In this document: piece after piece, positions 1-9,500 of the stretch
How positions within the stretch are numbered: position 1 is the stretch's first letter
Layout: every line of letters begins with the position of its first letter
Assembly: GCA_027382625.1 (NCBI GenBank)
Contig: JAJKFJ010012111.1
Location: forward strand, 1 to 12,508
Direction: 5' to 3'
DNA from: Tetmemena sp. SeJ-2015
Lineage: Eukaryota > Ciliophora > Spirotrichea > Sporadotrichida > Oxytrichidae
Length of the DNA stretch: 12,508 nucleotides
The notes under the pieces: model-generated
What the model was told of the DNA's origin: nothing
The model's database searches: none
The model's input: only the letters and a program-made list of their open reading frames with translations
Position numbers and translations under genes: made by a program

Positions 1-3000
1 CAACTTAGTAGCAGCAAAAGAGATTGAATCATCATAACAATATCAACATTAGCAACACTCTGACTCTTCGGTTGGGGCATGCTATGACCACCACTGCAGG
101 CGGACAGCATTCAACTACTGTGATGCTTGATGATGCAAATGGCTTGGAAGCCACGAACATAGAGGACATGCACATGTTGATGGTAAATGTAGAGAAGATA
201 AAGCGAAAGATGATAGGCAGGGTTGAGGGGCAGATTGATGAAAGCCTTGACTATGGAGCCTTTGAGTAATATCAGGCTAAGATAGAAGAGAGGCTAAAAC
301 TTAATGGAACTTCAAGTAAACTAGATCTAGAAGGAATTTGATATATGCTTTATTTGACTATATTTAATGTGAAGAAAGGAAGCATAGAAGACTTTGACTA
401 TCCAAACTTAACACTTGATGGCCCTCATAAACTAATCCTTGATCACATTTAATAGATAATTTAACTACAAGATTAAGTTTAACAACTTAAACGTGATATC
501 TTTCGAATGAAGAACAGTTGCATTTTCACTATAAATTTTCATCAACTTATCATGAATATTATATTTAATCAGTGTAGTTAACTATTCTATTCTCTATCTT
601 TTGAGTTCTAAAGCTGAAGTATATTTTTGAGATGTCATTTTAAGTTGTCTCTCTAATGATTATTTGTGTAGCCGATGAATAACAGCACGCAGATCTTTGA
701 CGCAAGCACCCTCTCACAGATCATAGATCCTAAGTATCAAGAGATCCTTTCCAACTATCTAAAACACTACTCCCCAAGTCAGTCTCAACCTAACTTGCTT
801 ATAATTTTGCCTATTGATCAGCATACGTCACTTAATTTGGCCAATCAGTAGAATCCAAACCTGCCAGACTCCATCCCCCTACGACTCAATAACAGCCAGA
901 CAGCCCCACAAAATCTATCAATGGGCTTGAGCTAAGCACTCAATCCTTTGAGCATTTCTCAAACTTTAGACTATAGTGCTCAACTTTTACAAGAGGAGAG
1001 AGATCTTTCACCAATAGTCAAGATTTCATCAGACAAGGAACTAAATAAGTTATTAACTTAGAGTGCTAACCTGGTTGCTCAAAGCAACGTGCACCAATCT
1101 CAGGAGTTCTAAACCCTCAAGTCTATATCTGAGGCAGTTTCTCATAAGTTAGACACCTTCGAGAAGCTTCCATCAATATTCATTTCCTTTAAAGCAGTTG
1201 CTTACTCTTTAGCCAGCTAAGCCGCCTTTGACAAGGGACTTCGACATTCAAACTGATGCAGAGCTCACTCAGCTGGAAACCTCTGACTATGAGGAGTTGA
1301 AGATAGAGAATCAGCGTTTGCAGGACAGACTACAAAGAGAGAAGCACTTCAACCTTAAGGAGAAGGACAATCATGCTGTTGAGATAGCCAGCTACAAAGA
1401 ACAAGTACTATAACTGTAAGAGGATGTAGCAAGACTGTAAGAGTGCCTGAAGGTGAGGAGAGAAGTGGAAAGTGGAGTGGAGACACAGCGCTAGCAGTAG
1501 GAGTAAGCAGTTGCCACTAAGGATGGGCTGATTAAGTAGCTTACTTCTAAGCTTCAAGAGTCTACCCGCACCATTTAAGAAGCGAGGGCGAAGCAACGCT
1601 CGCTGTAGGACCAACTCGATCAATTGACTCGCTAGAATGAAGAACTCTTGTAACAACTTAACGACAGGGAATAAAGTGAGGAGAGAGAAAGAGAGTAGCA
1701 GCAAAGACTTGAATCTGAGATTGCTAGAGTGCAAAATGCTGAGAAGCAAAGAGTTGAAGCAGCCATGAGAGGATTTAATGAAGAGAGACTTAGAATGGCT
1801 AAGGAAATAGACCAACTGAGAGACAGGAACTAAGAGTTGGATGGGAATATGAGGTAGTTACAAGATCGCTCAAGCCAAATGAGAGAGTAATTGTAGGCTT
1901 AGCAGCAGGCTACGAGAGAAAGGGAACAGGCAGATTGGAAAGGTTAATTGGAGAGAGTGAGGGCTGAGCTCTTGGAGAAGCAAAGAGCGATAGAGCAGCT
2001 AGAATCAAGCTTTGAGAAGAAGGAATAGGAGTTGGTAAGGTCAAGGGACTTCGTTGGGCAACAGGAGAAGGAAATCATCAAGTAGAAGGAGTTAGTAAGG
2101 CAGCTGAGGTAGGAAGCATAGGAGAGAGAGGATGAGATGGACTCACTGAAGCACAAGAACACTACCTCAAACAAGCAGCAAGCCAACTAGGACAGCTAGT
2201 TGCTCAAGTACAAGGACATGCTTAAGGCAGAGCAGCAGAGGTACGAGGAGATGGAAGATAAAAATATAAAATCAAATTATATTTTTTTCATTTTATTTTA
2301 AAAGTACACTACAAGAACGAGGTGCGCCATCTTAACTAAGTTCTAGAGGGCTTAAGAGAGCAGTTGGACTAGTTCGAAACCATGAAGGAGAAGGAGAATA
2401 ATTTTTTTGTTCTTTAATTTAAGGGGTACTTGAAGCTGCAAGAGCTACAGGAGGAAGTGACTGGGTCTAAGAAGCAGCTGCACGAGATAGAGACTGAGAA
2501 CGGGGACCTAATGTTCCGCCACCAGTCGCTCTCCTCCCTCTGCGACAACCAGCAGTTCCAGATCCGCCAGCTCACCAACATCAACAAGGACCTCTCTGAG
2601 AGACTGGAAGAGCTGCTTGCCTTCAAGAAGGAAGCAAAATAAATATCATTCATTCTTAAATGTATTTATAAGCATAGTCTAGATATGGAGACTTGACACA
2701 TGAGGAGATAGAGAGGCTGAAGAACGAGGTGGAGTTCTTACAGTCCCAGAACAGAGAACTAGAGGGAGATATCGATGACCTCAAGGACTACATGCAGACC
2801 TTGGTTGATGCTAAGGAGGTCGCCCACAAAGAAGTAGAGGGACTCAAGAAGGAAATAGAAGCAGGGAAGAAGCTGCTAATAGAAGCCAAGGAGAAGGAGT
2901 ACTACGTGGAGGAGATGGAGAAGCACCTGCTAGAATAGGAGAAGGAGAGGGAGACTTTGGAGAAGTAGGTGGAGCAGATGCAGCACCACATCGACGAGCT

Positions 3001-5420
3001 TGAGGAGCAGCTGCACCTCATGAGTGAAGAGAGGGAGTCTGAGAGTGCTATGGTGAGTGGCCAAATGAACGAGGAGACCCTGAAGTTGAGGAGCGATGTG
3101 GACACTCTTAAGATAAAGCTGGAGCAGGAGAAGAAGAAGTACAAGATGTCCAAGGACTCGCATTTCAAGGAAGTCAACGAACTCAACGAGGAGCTTGATG
3201 GCTTAAAACTAAGGCTTGACCAAACAAGTGAGGAGTTGGAAGAAGCTAAGCTGTTTGAGAAGGAAGTGAAGCGCCTTGAAAGACATGAGGAAGAGCTATC
3301 AAATAGACTAAACGCCAAGGAGAAGGAGCTGAAGGACTTGGATTCACTAGTCTAAATGTTACAAAGCCAGAACAGTGACTCCTCTGAGTAGAATTCACAA
3401 GTCATCTTGAATCTTTATAAGTACTGTCCTTCTTCATATCATCAGCAGTTTGAAGACCTAAGTTAGTCAGTTGCAAGACAAGTTGAAGTAAAGAGATCAA
3501 GAACTGGACCAGTAGTCCTAGTTGCTCTACTCTTAGTCAGAGTCACAGAAGTAAGAGCTACAGAAAGCAAGAAACTAGGTAAAACAACTACAAGAGCAAC
3601 TTGAGACTGATAATCAGAAGTCGAGAGACTCTTTGAAGAGGCAGCAGTTCACCCTTGAAACTCTAGAAGATGAGCTTTCGCAAAAGAAGGCTGAGTTGAA
3701 GCGAGTGACTGAGGCCAAACAGTAGCAAGAACAACTAGTTGATAAACTGACGCAATAGTTGGGTGACATCTAAAACTCCAAGCTAACTGACAAGTAAACG
3801 CTGACTAAGTAAATGTCCATGCTGATTGACGAGAAGGGACAAATTGAAATGCAACTAGCATAGAGCATGAAGCAACGTCAAGAGTTGGAAAACTTATTGA
3901 AGGAGGAGAAAAGTCAAAGAGAGACCTTCGCATCTAAGCTGCAAAGGAAGAGAAGCAAATTAGATGGACTCAAGGGAGAGATGAAGGACTCAAATTAAGC
4001 ATAAGGTGAACTCAAGAGACAACTTGAGGAGTTGTAATTAGAGTTGAAATAAAGAGTGGGCGAGTCTCTCAAAGAGCTTATGATGAAAGGACAAGTGATA
4101 GAGAAGCAGAAAAAAGAGTAAGATGATATGAAGCGCCAATATGAGTAGACTATGACTGAGCATATCTAAGAGTTATAAGGATAGCTACAGAACTTACAGA
4201 AAGCTAAACGAGAGAAGGAGGAATAGTTAGAAGGAGAACTTGCAAAGCTGGAAGCCAAAATACTCGAAGAAAAGCAAAGGAGAGAAAGAGATTTGCAATC
4301 CTTAGAGAATGAGTTGGATGGTGTGAAGAGAGAACAAAGAGAGAAGCAAAACTTGATAGACGATAGAGAACGCGAGATAGAGCGATTGAAGCAACAAATA
4401 AGTTCAAGTTCTCAGAATCAGAGTGAAAAGGACTCAGTCATATAACAGCAATATGAGAAGATGGAGCAACTGCAGAAGTCAATGCAGAATCTAAGAGCTG
4501 AAGTTCAAGATAAGGAGGAGATGATAGCGAGGATGAATCAAGGTGTACAGTAAATAACTGAGCAACATCTCTCTAAGCTTACAGGTATAAACCAGCAGCA
4601 TGCCGCCTAGCAAGCTGAGAGCCACTCTAAGATCATAGATCTGTAGACTTAAGTTCAACAGCTGGAGTAGCGATTGCACTCACTCGCTCAAAAAGCAGAG
4701 TAGTATGAGCTACTAGACAACGAGCATCGAGCTTTGAAGTAAGATCTGCTCTCTAAGGAGAGAGACATCTAAGATCTAAGGCGAACTGTTTCTCAAAGGG
4801 ACTAGGAGATAAACGAGTTCTTTGAGACTGACTACAAGAATCTTGAAGAGCAGTATGAAAAGCTGAAAACTGTAAATACCCAGCAGGAGAGCAAGATAAA
4901 GATTCTCCTTCAACGGAATGAGGAGATGCAGAAGGTCAAGGCAGAGCTGCAAATCAAATCGAATAAGGAGGAGGCCTCTGGAGCTAAACTACTTTAAGAA
5001 GACATCAAGAAGAAGAATCAGCTTGTGATGATCAAGGACGCTGAAATCGATTCTCTCAAAGCCACTTTGAAAGAATTAAGGGGAACACTCGAGTAGAATG
5101 ATGTGAACAAAGAGTTGCAAGATGTGAAGAAGCAGCTTAATCTGACAAAGAAGGAGAAAGAGATGAAGGAAATTATGATAGAGCAGCTGAAGAAAGAGCT
5201 AGAGAAGAACATCATGGTGATTGTGGAGGCCAAGGAAAAGGAGGCTCAAATGGCCTAGCAAGTTAACTCAATGGGCAAGTAGCTGGCTGAGAACGCGGTC
5301 AAACTAGCCATGAAGAAGAAAGAAGAGGAGAAGGAGAGGAAGACCAGTATCAGCGGGGCCAGCAACGGAGGAAATTCAGGTGCTAATAAAACAAAGAAGA
5401 ATAATATCCCCACCTTCTGA
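1..5420 (+). CDS. Giant coiled-coil protein, 5'-partial or starting at ATG 84, interrupted by seven IESs
   Basis: I do not recognise a named family. With TAA and TAG read as Gln and seven IESs removed, one frame runs from the left edge to TGA 5418-5420. From the ATG at 84 it gives 1,647 residues. The frame is also open upstream of that ATG (Gln-rich), so the true start may lie outside the window. Roughly the first 300 residues are not coiled coil and include a Ser/Asn/Gln-rich stretch. From about residue 320 to the end the protein is Glu/Lys/Gln/Leu-rich with heptad-like spacing (for example EELKIENQRLQDRLQREK near 1285), which suggests a long parallel coiled coil. The tail is basic and Gly/Ser/Asn-rich and ends NNIPTF. 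No signal peptide, membrane segment or motor domain is visible. A structural or tethering role (golgin-, basal-body- or cortex-like) is only a guess. No intron is required. It converges on UFD1 with about 160 bases between the stops. Confidence 0.85.
331..381 (+). other. IES, pointer AAGGAA (coiled-coil gene)
   Basis: AAGGAA occurs at 331-336 and 376-381. The interval removes 45 bases that contain an in-frame TGA at 339-341. Joining gives KLDLEGSIEDFDYPNL in one frame. A competing reading is a GT-AG intron at 316-378 (GTAAAC...AAAG), which also keeps frame but drops six more codons. The perfect 6-base repeat and the AT-rich content favour an IES. Confidence 0.75.
507..679 (+). other. IES, pointer ATGAA, long (168 bases removed)
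   Basis: ATGAA occurs at 507-511 and 675-679. The insert is AT-rich and has an in-frame TGA at 615-617. Removal joins LKRDIFR to MNNSTQIFDASTL in frame. The only nearby GT...AG pair (493-671) would break the frame, so an intron does not explain it. Similarity between the two ends goes beyond the pointer (ATGAAgAACAG against ATGAAtAACAG). Confidence 0.8.
1164..1195 (+). other. IES, pointer AAGC
   Basis: AAGC occurs at 1164-1167 and 1192-1195, so 28 bases are removed. The reading frame differs on the two sides (codons at 0 versus 1 modulo 3) and only this join reconnects them, giving DTFEKQLLTLQPAKPPLTRD. A longer repeat nearby, GCAGTT, does not fix the frame. Confidence 0.8.
2255..2304 (+). 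other. IES, pointer AAG
   Basis: AAG occurs at 2255-2257 and 2302-2304, around a 47-base insert that is almost entirely A and T. Removal shifts the frame by two and joins RYEEMEVHYKNEVRHLNQ, a continuous heptad pattern. There is no GT at the left end, so it is not a usual intron. Confidence 0.85.
2391..2424 (+). other. IES, pointer AAGG (30 bases, stop-free and in frame)
   Basis: AAGG occurs at 2391-2394 and 2421-2424 (another copy lies at 2385-2388). The insert is T-rich, and removal gives FETMKEKGYLKLQELQEE. The insert is a multiple of three with no TGA, so it could also be translated as a hydrophobic patch inside the coiled coil. The call rests on composition and the repeat only. Confidence 0.65.
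2632..2674 (+). other. IES, pointer AAGCA
   Basis: AAGCA occurs at 2632-2636 and 2670-2674. Removing 38 bases moves the frame from 0 to 2 modulo 3 and joins LLAFKKEAQSRYGDLTHEEI, matching the two long coiled-coil frames on either side. Confidence 0.9.
3402..3443 (+). other. IES, pointer TCATC
   Basis: TCATC occurs at 3402-3406 and 3439-3443. Removing 37 bases shifts the frame by one and joins EQNSQVISSLKTQVSQLQDK. From here the frame is unbroken to the TGA at 5418. The alternative GT...CAG intron from 3401 leaves the wrong frame. Confidence 0.88.
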
Positions 5421-5581
5421 ATAAAGCAACATTGCTCTCTATCAATTTTATGAAACAAACTATTTCTTAACCTTTTTAGAATGTTTACTACTTAACTTGT
5501 GAAGAAAGTTAACCAAACTATTCTCAGAAATTAACTATCCAAATACATTAAGACTTTAGGAGTAGGACCCGTTTCTTATAT
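5421..5581. other. Intergenic gap between convergent gene ends
   Basis: AT-rich sequence holding the 3' ends of the coiled-coil gene (plus) and UFD1 (minus). I see no open frame of note, no tRNA-like structure and no telomere repeat. If the two genes end up on separate macronuclear chromosomes, the breakage site should lie here. Confidence 0.7.
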
Positions 5582-6512
5582 TCACTTAAGCTTGATTCCT
5601 CCCTTCATGGCGTCGAAGTTTGTGGTCTTGTCTAAGTTTCCGTAGTTCCTGATACCATGCTTGAGTCTGTGCTTACGGGGGTCAAAGTCCTCATCCTTAC
5701 GAGCAACCTAGATCTTCTGTAGTTCCTTTTGGATTAGTTCATCCTTCTGCTTCTGAGTGAGCTGCTTTCCATCAAGTCTGACGAACTTGCCACTCAACTC
5801 CTGTTCAACTTTACGCTTTGCCTCTTCACGTCTCTTCTCTTCCTCATCTTCTATAGCGAAGTGCGACTGCTTCTTCTGCAAGCGAGGTGCTTCCTTATAA
5901 TCGAGAGGAGCTTTGAACTCGACCTCTATATCTGCTTCGACCACACAGATCTGGTCTTCTGGTTTGCAGTCAGCTATATCGATGAGGTAGTCTCTGCCTT
6001 GATAGTGGATGTTGATGGTATCTCCTTTCATTATGCATGTATAGTTTGTAAGCTGCTCCTCAAGACTATGCACAAATTAGATTAAGCTTATTGGAATTGA
6101 GTCATGAAAACTTACATAGCCTTTGGGTTAGAGAGGTCAATAAAAGCTGTCTCGTGAGGTTGAAGAGTGATGAACTTTCCCTTTTGCAAAGTGACATTTC
6201 TCAGGATAACTTCAGTGCCCTCCTCCAAGAACAGATTGTTCATCATCTAGGGAAAGTTAGGAAAAAGATGGATGGCTTACCCAGTAGGGGAGATAGCATA
6301 AGCCTTCCTCAGCTGAGAACTCTAGCACTCCACAGTAAGTCTTCTTTGCCATTTGGGGGTTAGAGATCATGAAGATCATGGGGTAGGAGATGCTCAGTCT
6401 TGCCAATTCATGCAAGGCACTTGTCGGCAGGATGACTGTGAAGAAATTAATTAAAATCAGAGTTTAAGATAACTAAATTGAGAAAGGGAGTATCACTCTT
6501 CCTGACTTGCAT
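5582..6512 (-). CDS. UFD1: UFD1, ubiquitin-fusion-degradation protein 1 (p97/Cdc48 cofactor)
   Basis: UFD1 pairs with NPL4 to bring ubiquitinated clients to the p97/Cdc48 unfoldase, for example in ER-associated degradation. The conserved UN-domain series is visible: [71 protein letters not shown], then the second half with [16 protein letters not shown]. The tail is Lys/Glu-rich and contains [12 protein letters not shown] and [12 protein letters not shown], which resemble the p97-binding SHP boxes of the family (inference). Stop is TGA at 5584-5582. Two canonical introns are present. The oddity is the start. Families normally carry 25-30 residues with a YRC-like strand before the VILP motif; here the first in-frame ATG (6512, MQV) lies only a few residues upstream, in a region readable in three ways. 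Starting at 6512 gives about 258-261 residues, shorter than human (307). The stop of transportin lies 86 bases upstream. Confidence 0.92.
6066..6115 (-). other. Intron 2 of UFD1 (50 bases)
   Basis: On the minus strand it begins GTAAGT and ends GCATAG. It splits an Ile codon (AT|T) in the family motif NPKAILE, so the splice is confirmed by conservation. No pointer repeat is needed. Confidence 0.93.
6247..6280 (-). other. Intron 1 of UFD1 (34 bases)
   Basis: GTAAGC...CCCTAG on the minus strand, phase 0, with a pyrimidine-rich end. It joins LPYW to [10 protein letters not shown], the invariant core of the UFD1 family. Confidence 0.95.
6433..6507 (-). other. Unresolved intron or IES at the UFD1 5' end
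   Basis: Three joins keep the VILPTSAL frame. (a) A 61-base GT-AG intron at 6436-6496 gives MQVRKIILPTSAL from the ATG at 6512. (b) An IES with pointer AGTCA (TGACT on plus at 6433-6437 and 6503-6507) gives [10 protein letters not shown]. (c) An IES with pointer AGT (ACT on plus at 6435-6437 and 6495-6497) gives [13 protein letters not shown], a better family match, but with no ATG found upstream. The sequence alone does not decide. Confidence 0.5.
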
Positions 6513-6598
6513 GAGCAATATAAATAATCGGTATGGTAAGTTTTCTATCGTGATAATAAGATTGATTTAGACGTTGAATTAAAGAAATCGTGAGAGAA

Positions 6599-9500
6599 TC
6601 AAACTCCGAAAGTCTAGCCGACTTGCTATCTCAAGTCTTGAGGGAATTGAGCTATAAAAGCCTCCCACTACTCTCCAATAGACTGCTTGTAGTTTACCAA
6701 TATTCCCTAGAACATATTCCTAATGTCTTGAGGAGGTTCCTTATAGGACACCTACACGAATACATAAACTCTACAATTAAACTTACAAAGCTAGAACACA
6801 GATATGGAAGGGCGTTTAAACCAGCAGCAGGGTTGTGAGGGATCATGTTGCACAGTCCTCTGAAGGCAGAGTCCTTCTCACTACCAGACTTGATGATCTT
6901 CATGGATATACAAAACTGCTTCAGCACCTTATCAAGATAGATTATTATCTAATTGATTTAGTATATAAGATAAGTGGCTGATTCTTTGGGATCCAGATTT
7001 CCACATCTTCCAAAGGTTGCACTCAGATTCTGAGCTAGGGATTTGTTGAGCTATAAAGAAGTTTATAAACAAAAGTTTCATACCTTAGGAGCTGAGAGGA
7101 TAGTGGTGATTCTGTGGAGGATAGCAGGTAAGAAAGGCAGCACTAGGTTTCCATTTGGACTGTCGATGGCTTGACCTATGAACCAGCAAGCATTTATTGC
7201 ATCAATACACAAACTTATTAAGATTTCTTAAGTCTTAATAGATTGTAGCAGACTGTGAGTTGACTCTTGTCGTATTCAGAGGAGTCAGAGAAGGAGAGGT
7301 GCTCCACTGCGATTTTTAAGAAGTCAACTAAGCACAGTTGGAACATGTCTGGCAGGTATTTCTACGAGTCTCCCAAGAGAGCGAAGATGTACTGCTTCAC
7401 TAGGTTGTTCTTGTACTGTAATAGCTCGAACAGCAAGAGCAGGAAGTTAGAGTTCATCACTAGCTCTTGGGCTTTGAATTGGATTGCACTGAATAGGAAG
7501 CTTATCAAGTCTATGGAGCCGACGAAGTACTCAGTCTCTGAGAAGATCACATCAGGGTCTTGCTTCACTCGGTTGATGAATTTCTGGATTATACCCACGC
7601 AACGTTCAAAGATAGGTTTGCTGAAGGGCTCACTCAAGGGACCAAGAGCAGATACCACTGACTCAAAGCATTCAAACAAAGGGAAGATACTTCTGCTCTC
7701 ATCATTTATCTCCATGTAAAACAAAGGAGTGTAAAACTTAAGTATAAGGCTACTAATGTAAGTAGGTTTACTTCTTGTTGAGGAGAGGCATGAGCTGAGA
7801 AAAGATTTGCTCGTTCCTGATATTCTCACCCAAAGACTGAGCCATTTAGCCAATAGCATCAAGCAGTAAGACTAAAGCGTTTCCCTTATAGATGTCTATC
7901 ACCAGTTTAAAAGCGTCCAGTGGCTTCTGAATATGGACAAGCAGCTTTTGAGGAGCGCTTTCAGTTATGACTGCAAGAGCAGCACAAGCAGCCTCCTGTA
8001 CATTCTAATCACTGTCTAGCATCTTCTGGCAGAGGTGGGTGATGTAAGTCTCTAGGAACTTATCGTTAGCAGCGATCCAGTCTGTAAACTTGGAGAGTGT
8101 CCACAAGGTTGTAGACCTCACGATGTCATAGGTCGATCCAAGCTGCTCGAATAAGTAAGGCACGAGGTTTTCGAGATGAAGTTTCACCACTTCATAAGCG
8201 CCGTCTTGATCGCTAATTGCTCCTAGCACAAGGATGGCTGGTTCTATCTCCTCTGAAAATATAATAGAAGCAATGATTAATTGAATCTGGGTTGCTGGTC
8301 TTCATGGCCTGCTCTAGCAGAGGTAGCAACTCGAAGAAGCATTCGTAATGGAATATTTCTATAGAGTATTAGCATTTTATAATGGCTTACTTGAGTAGCG
8401 CTCTATAGTGAAGGCTGAAGACTTTCTGAGGGTGGTGAAGTACTCGTCCTCTCCCACTTCATAATTCTCGTCGTCATCGTCTTGCAGCTCCTCCTTGTAT
8501 TTCTTAGAATCCACATCAATAAACCCAATGTAAATTAAAACTATAAATCTTTTGTTCTCTTTGGAAATAAAGCAATAATTCTGAGCAAGAAATCAATGAT
8601 AGTTCATTTTCTAATGAAAATTGAAAGTTTCATTTTAGGCAATATTCTATTTGAATGTCGCTATCCTTGGTAGGCATGATTGCCATACGATCAGAGTCAG
8701 TAAATCTGCAGCACTGGAACAGCTGATTCAGCAGAACCTTGAGCCTTGAAAACACCATCTTCTTTTTTGTCTCTTCTTCCTCTGGGGTGTCACATCTGTC
8801 CAAAACGATGCCAGACCAAAACTCAGTGGCGGCAAGAGCAATCTTTTAGTCCCGCTCTCCAAGAGCAGTGATAGTCAGCTCACTCACTTGGTCGAACAAC
8901 TGAAGAATTATGCCGATCTTCAAATCCAAGATAGCGTTAAAGCCTTGTACAATCCTCCACTTTACGAAGGGAGAGGGGTCCACCCACATGGATAAGATAT
9001 GCTTCGCGTAGTCCTCAAGATGGTTAGTGAGTGCGGGGCATTAAGTCATCAACAGAATGTTTATCGTCACCAGTGCATTAGACTTCACGCTCTCTGTCTG
9101 GTTTAAATCAAGCAAATATCAAAGGTAGAATTATATCTTCATTTCTAAAAGCAGCCCGAAGATATTAGGGATCATCTCAGATATCATCTTGTGGTAGTCC
9201 TCATTCTCAAAAAGTTGAGAGCAGTCCTCTACTATGATGGATATGGCTTGGATGGAGTTTTCTATGATGGACTAATCTTAATTCACGAGCTTGGATTTTA
9301 GGAAGTTGAGAAGCTCCGGCCAGATGTGGAATCCACCCTTCACTATCAAGATTGACATGACACTGCTGACTGTCTTCCTCACATATGGTTCAGGGTCGAA
9401 GAATGAATAATTTAGCATATACTTTTTGAGAATGCGTCTATGAGTTTCTCCTTTACGAAGTTGATAGTATCAATTGGTATCCTTGCGAAATTCCTCTGAA

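Noticed and set aside
493..671. GT-AG intron GTGATA...GTGTAG in the coiled-coil gene
   Set aside because: Splicing here gives the wrong frame and an early TGA. The ATGAA IES keeps the frame.
1126..1197. GCAGTT repeat (1128-1133 and 1193-1198) as an IES pointer
   Set aside because: It is longer than AAGC, but the join stays in the upstream frame and meets a TGA, so it cannot link to the coiled-coil frame.
2241..2307. GTAC repeat as pointer for the AT-rich insert near 2260
   Set aside because: The join shifts into a frame that ends in TGA. The AAG pointer restores the long frame.
1408..3318. Minus-strand Leu/Ser-rich open frames opposite the coiled coil
   Set aside because: They are complements of Glu/Lys/Gln-rich codons and resemble no family, so they are antisense shadows.
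7267..7719. Plus-strand open frame opposite transportin
   Set aside because: It lies wholly antisense to well-conserved transportin coding sequence and resembles nothing known.
7700..7763. TTACAT repeat as pointer in transportin
   Set aside because: The join runs into TGA within a few codons. AAGT restores the family sequence.
9400..9434. A-run frameshift or sequencing error in transportin
   Set aside because: One extra A would also restore frame, but the 6-base CATTCT repeat explains it and removes residues absent from the family.
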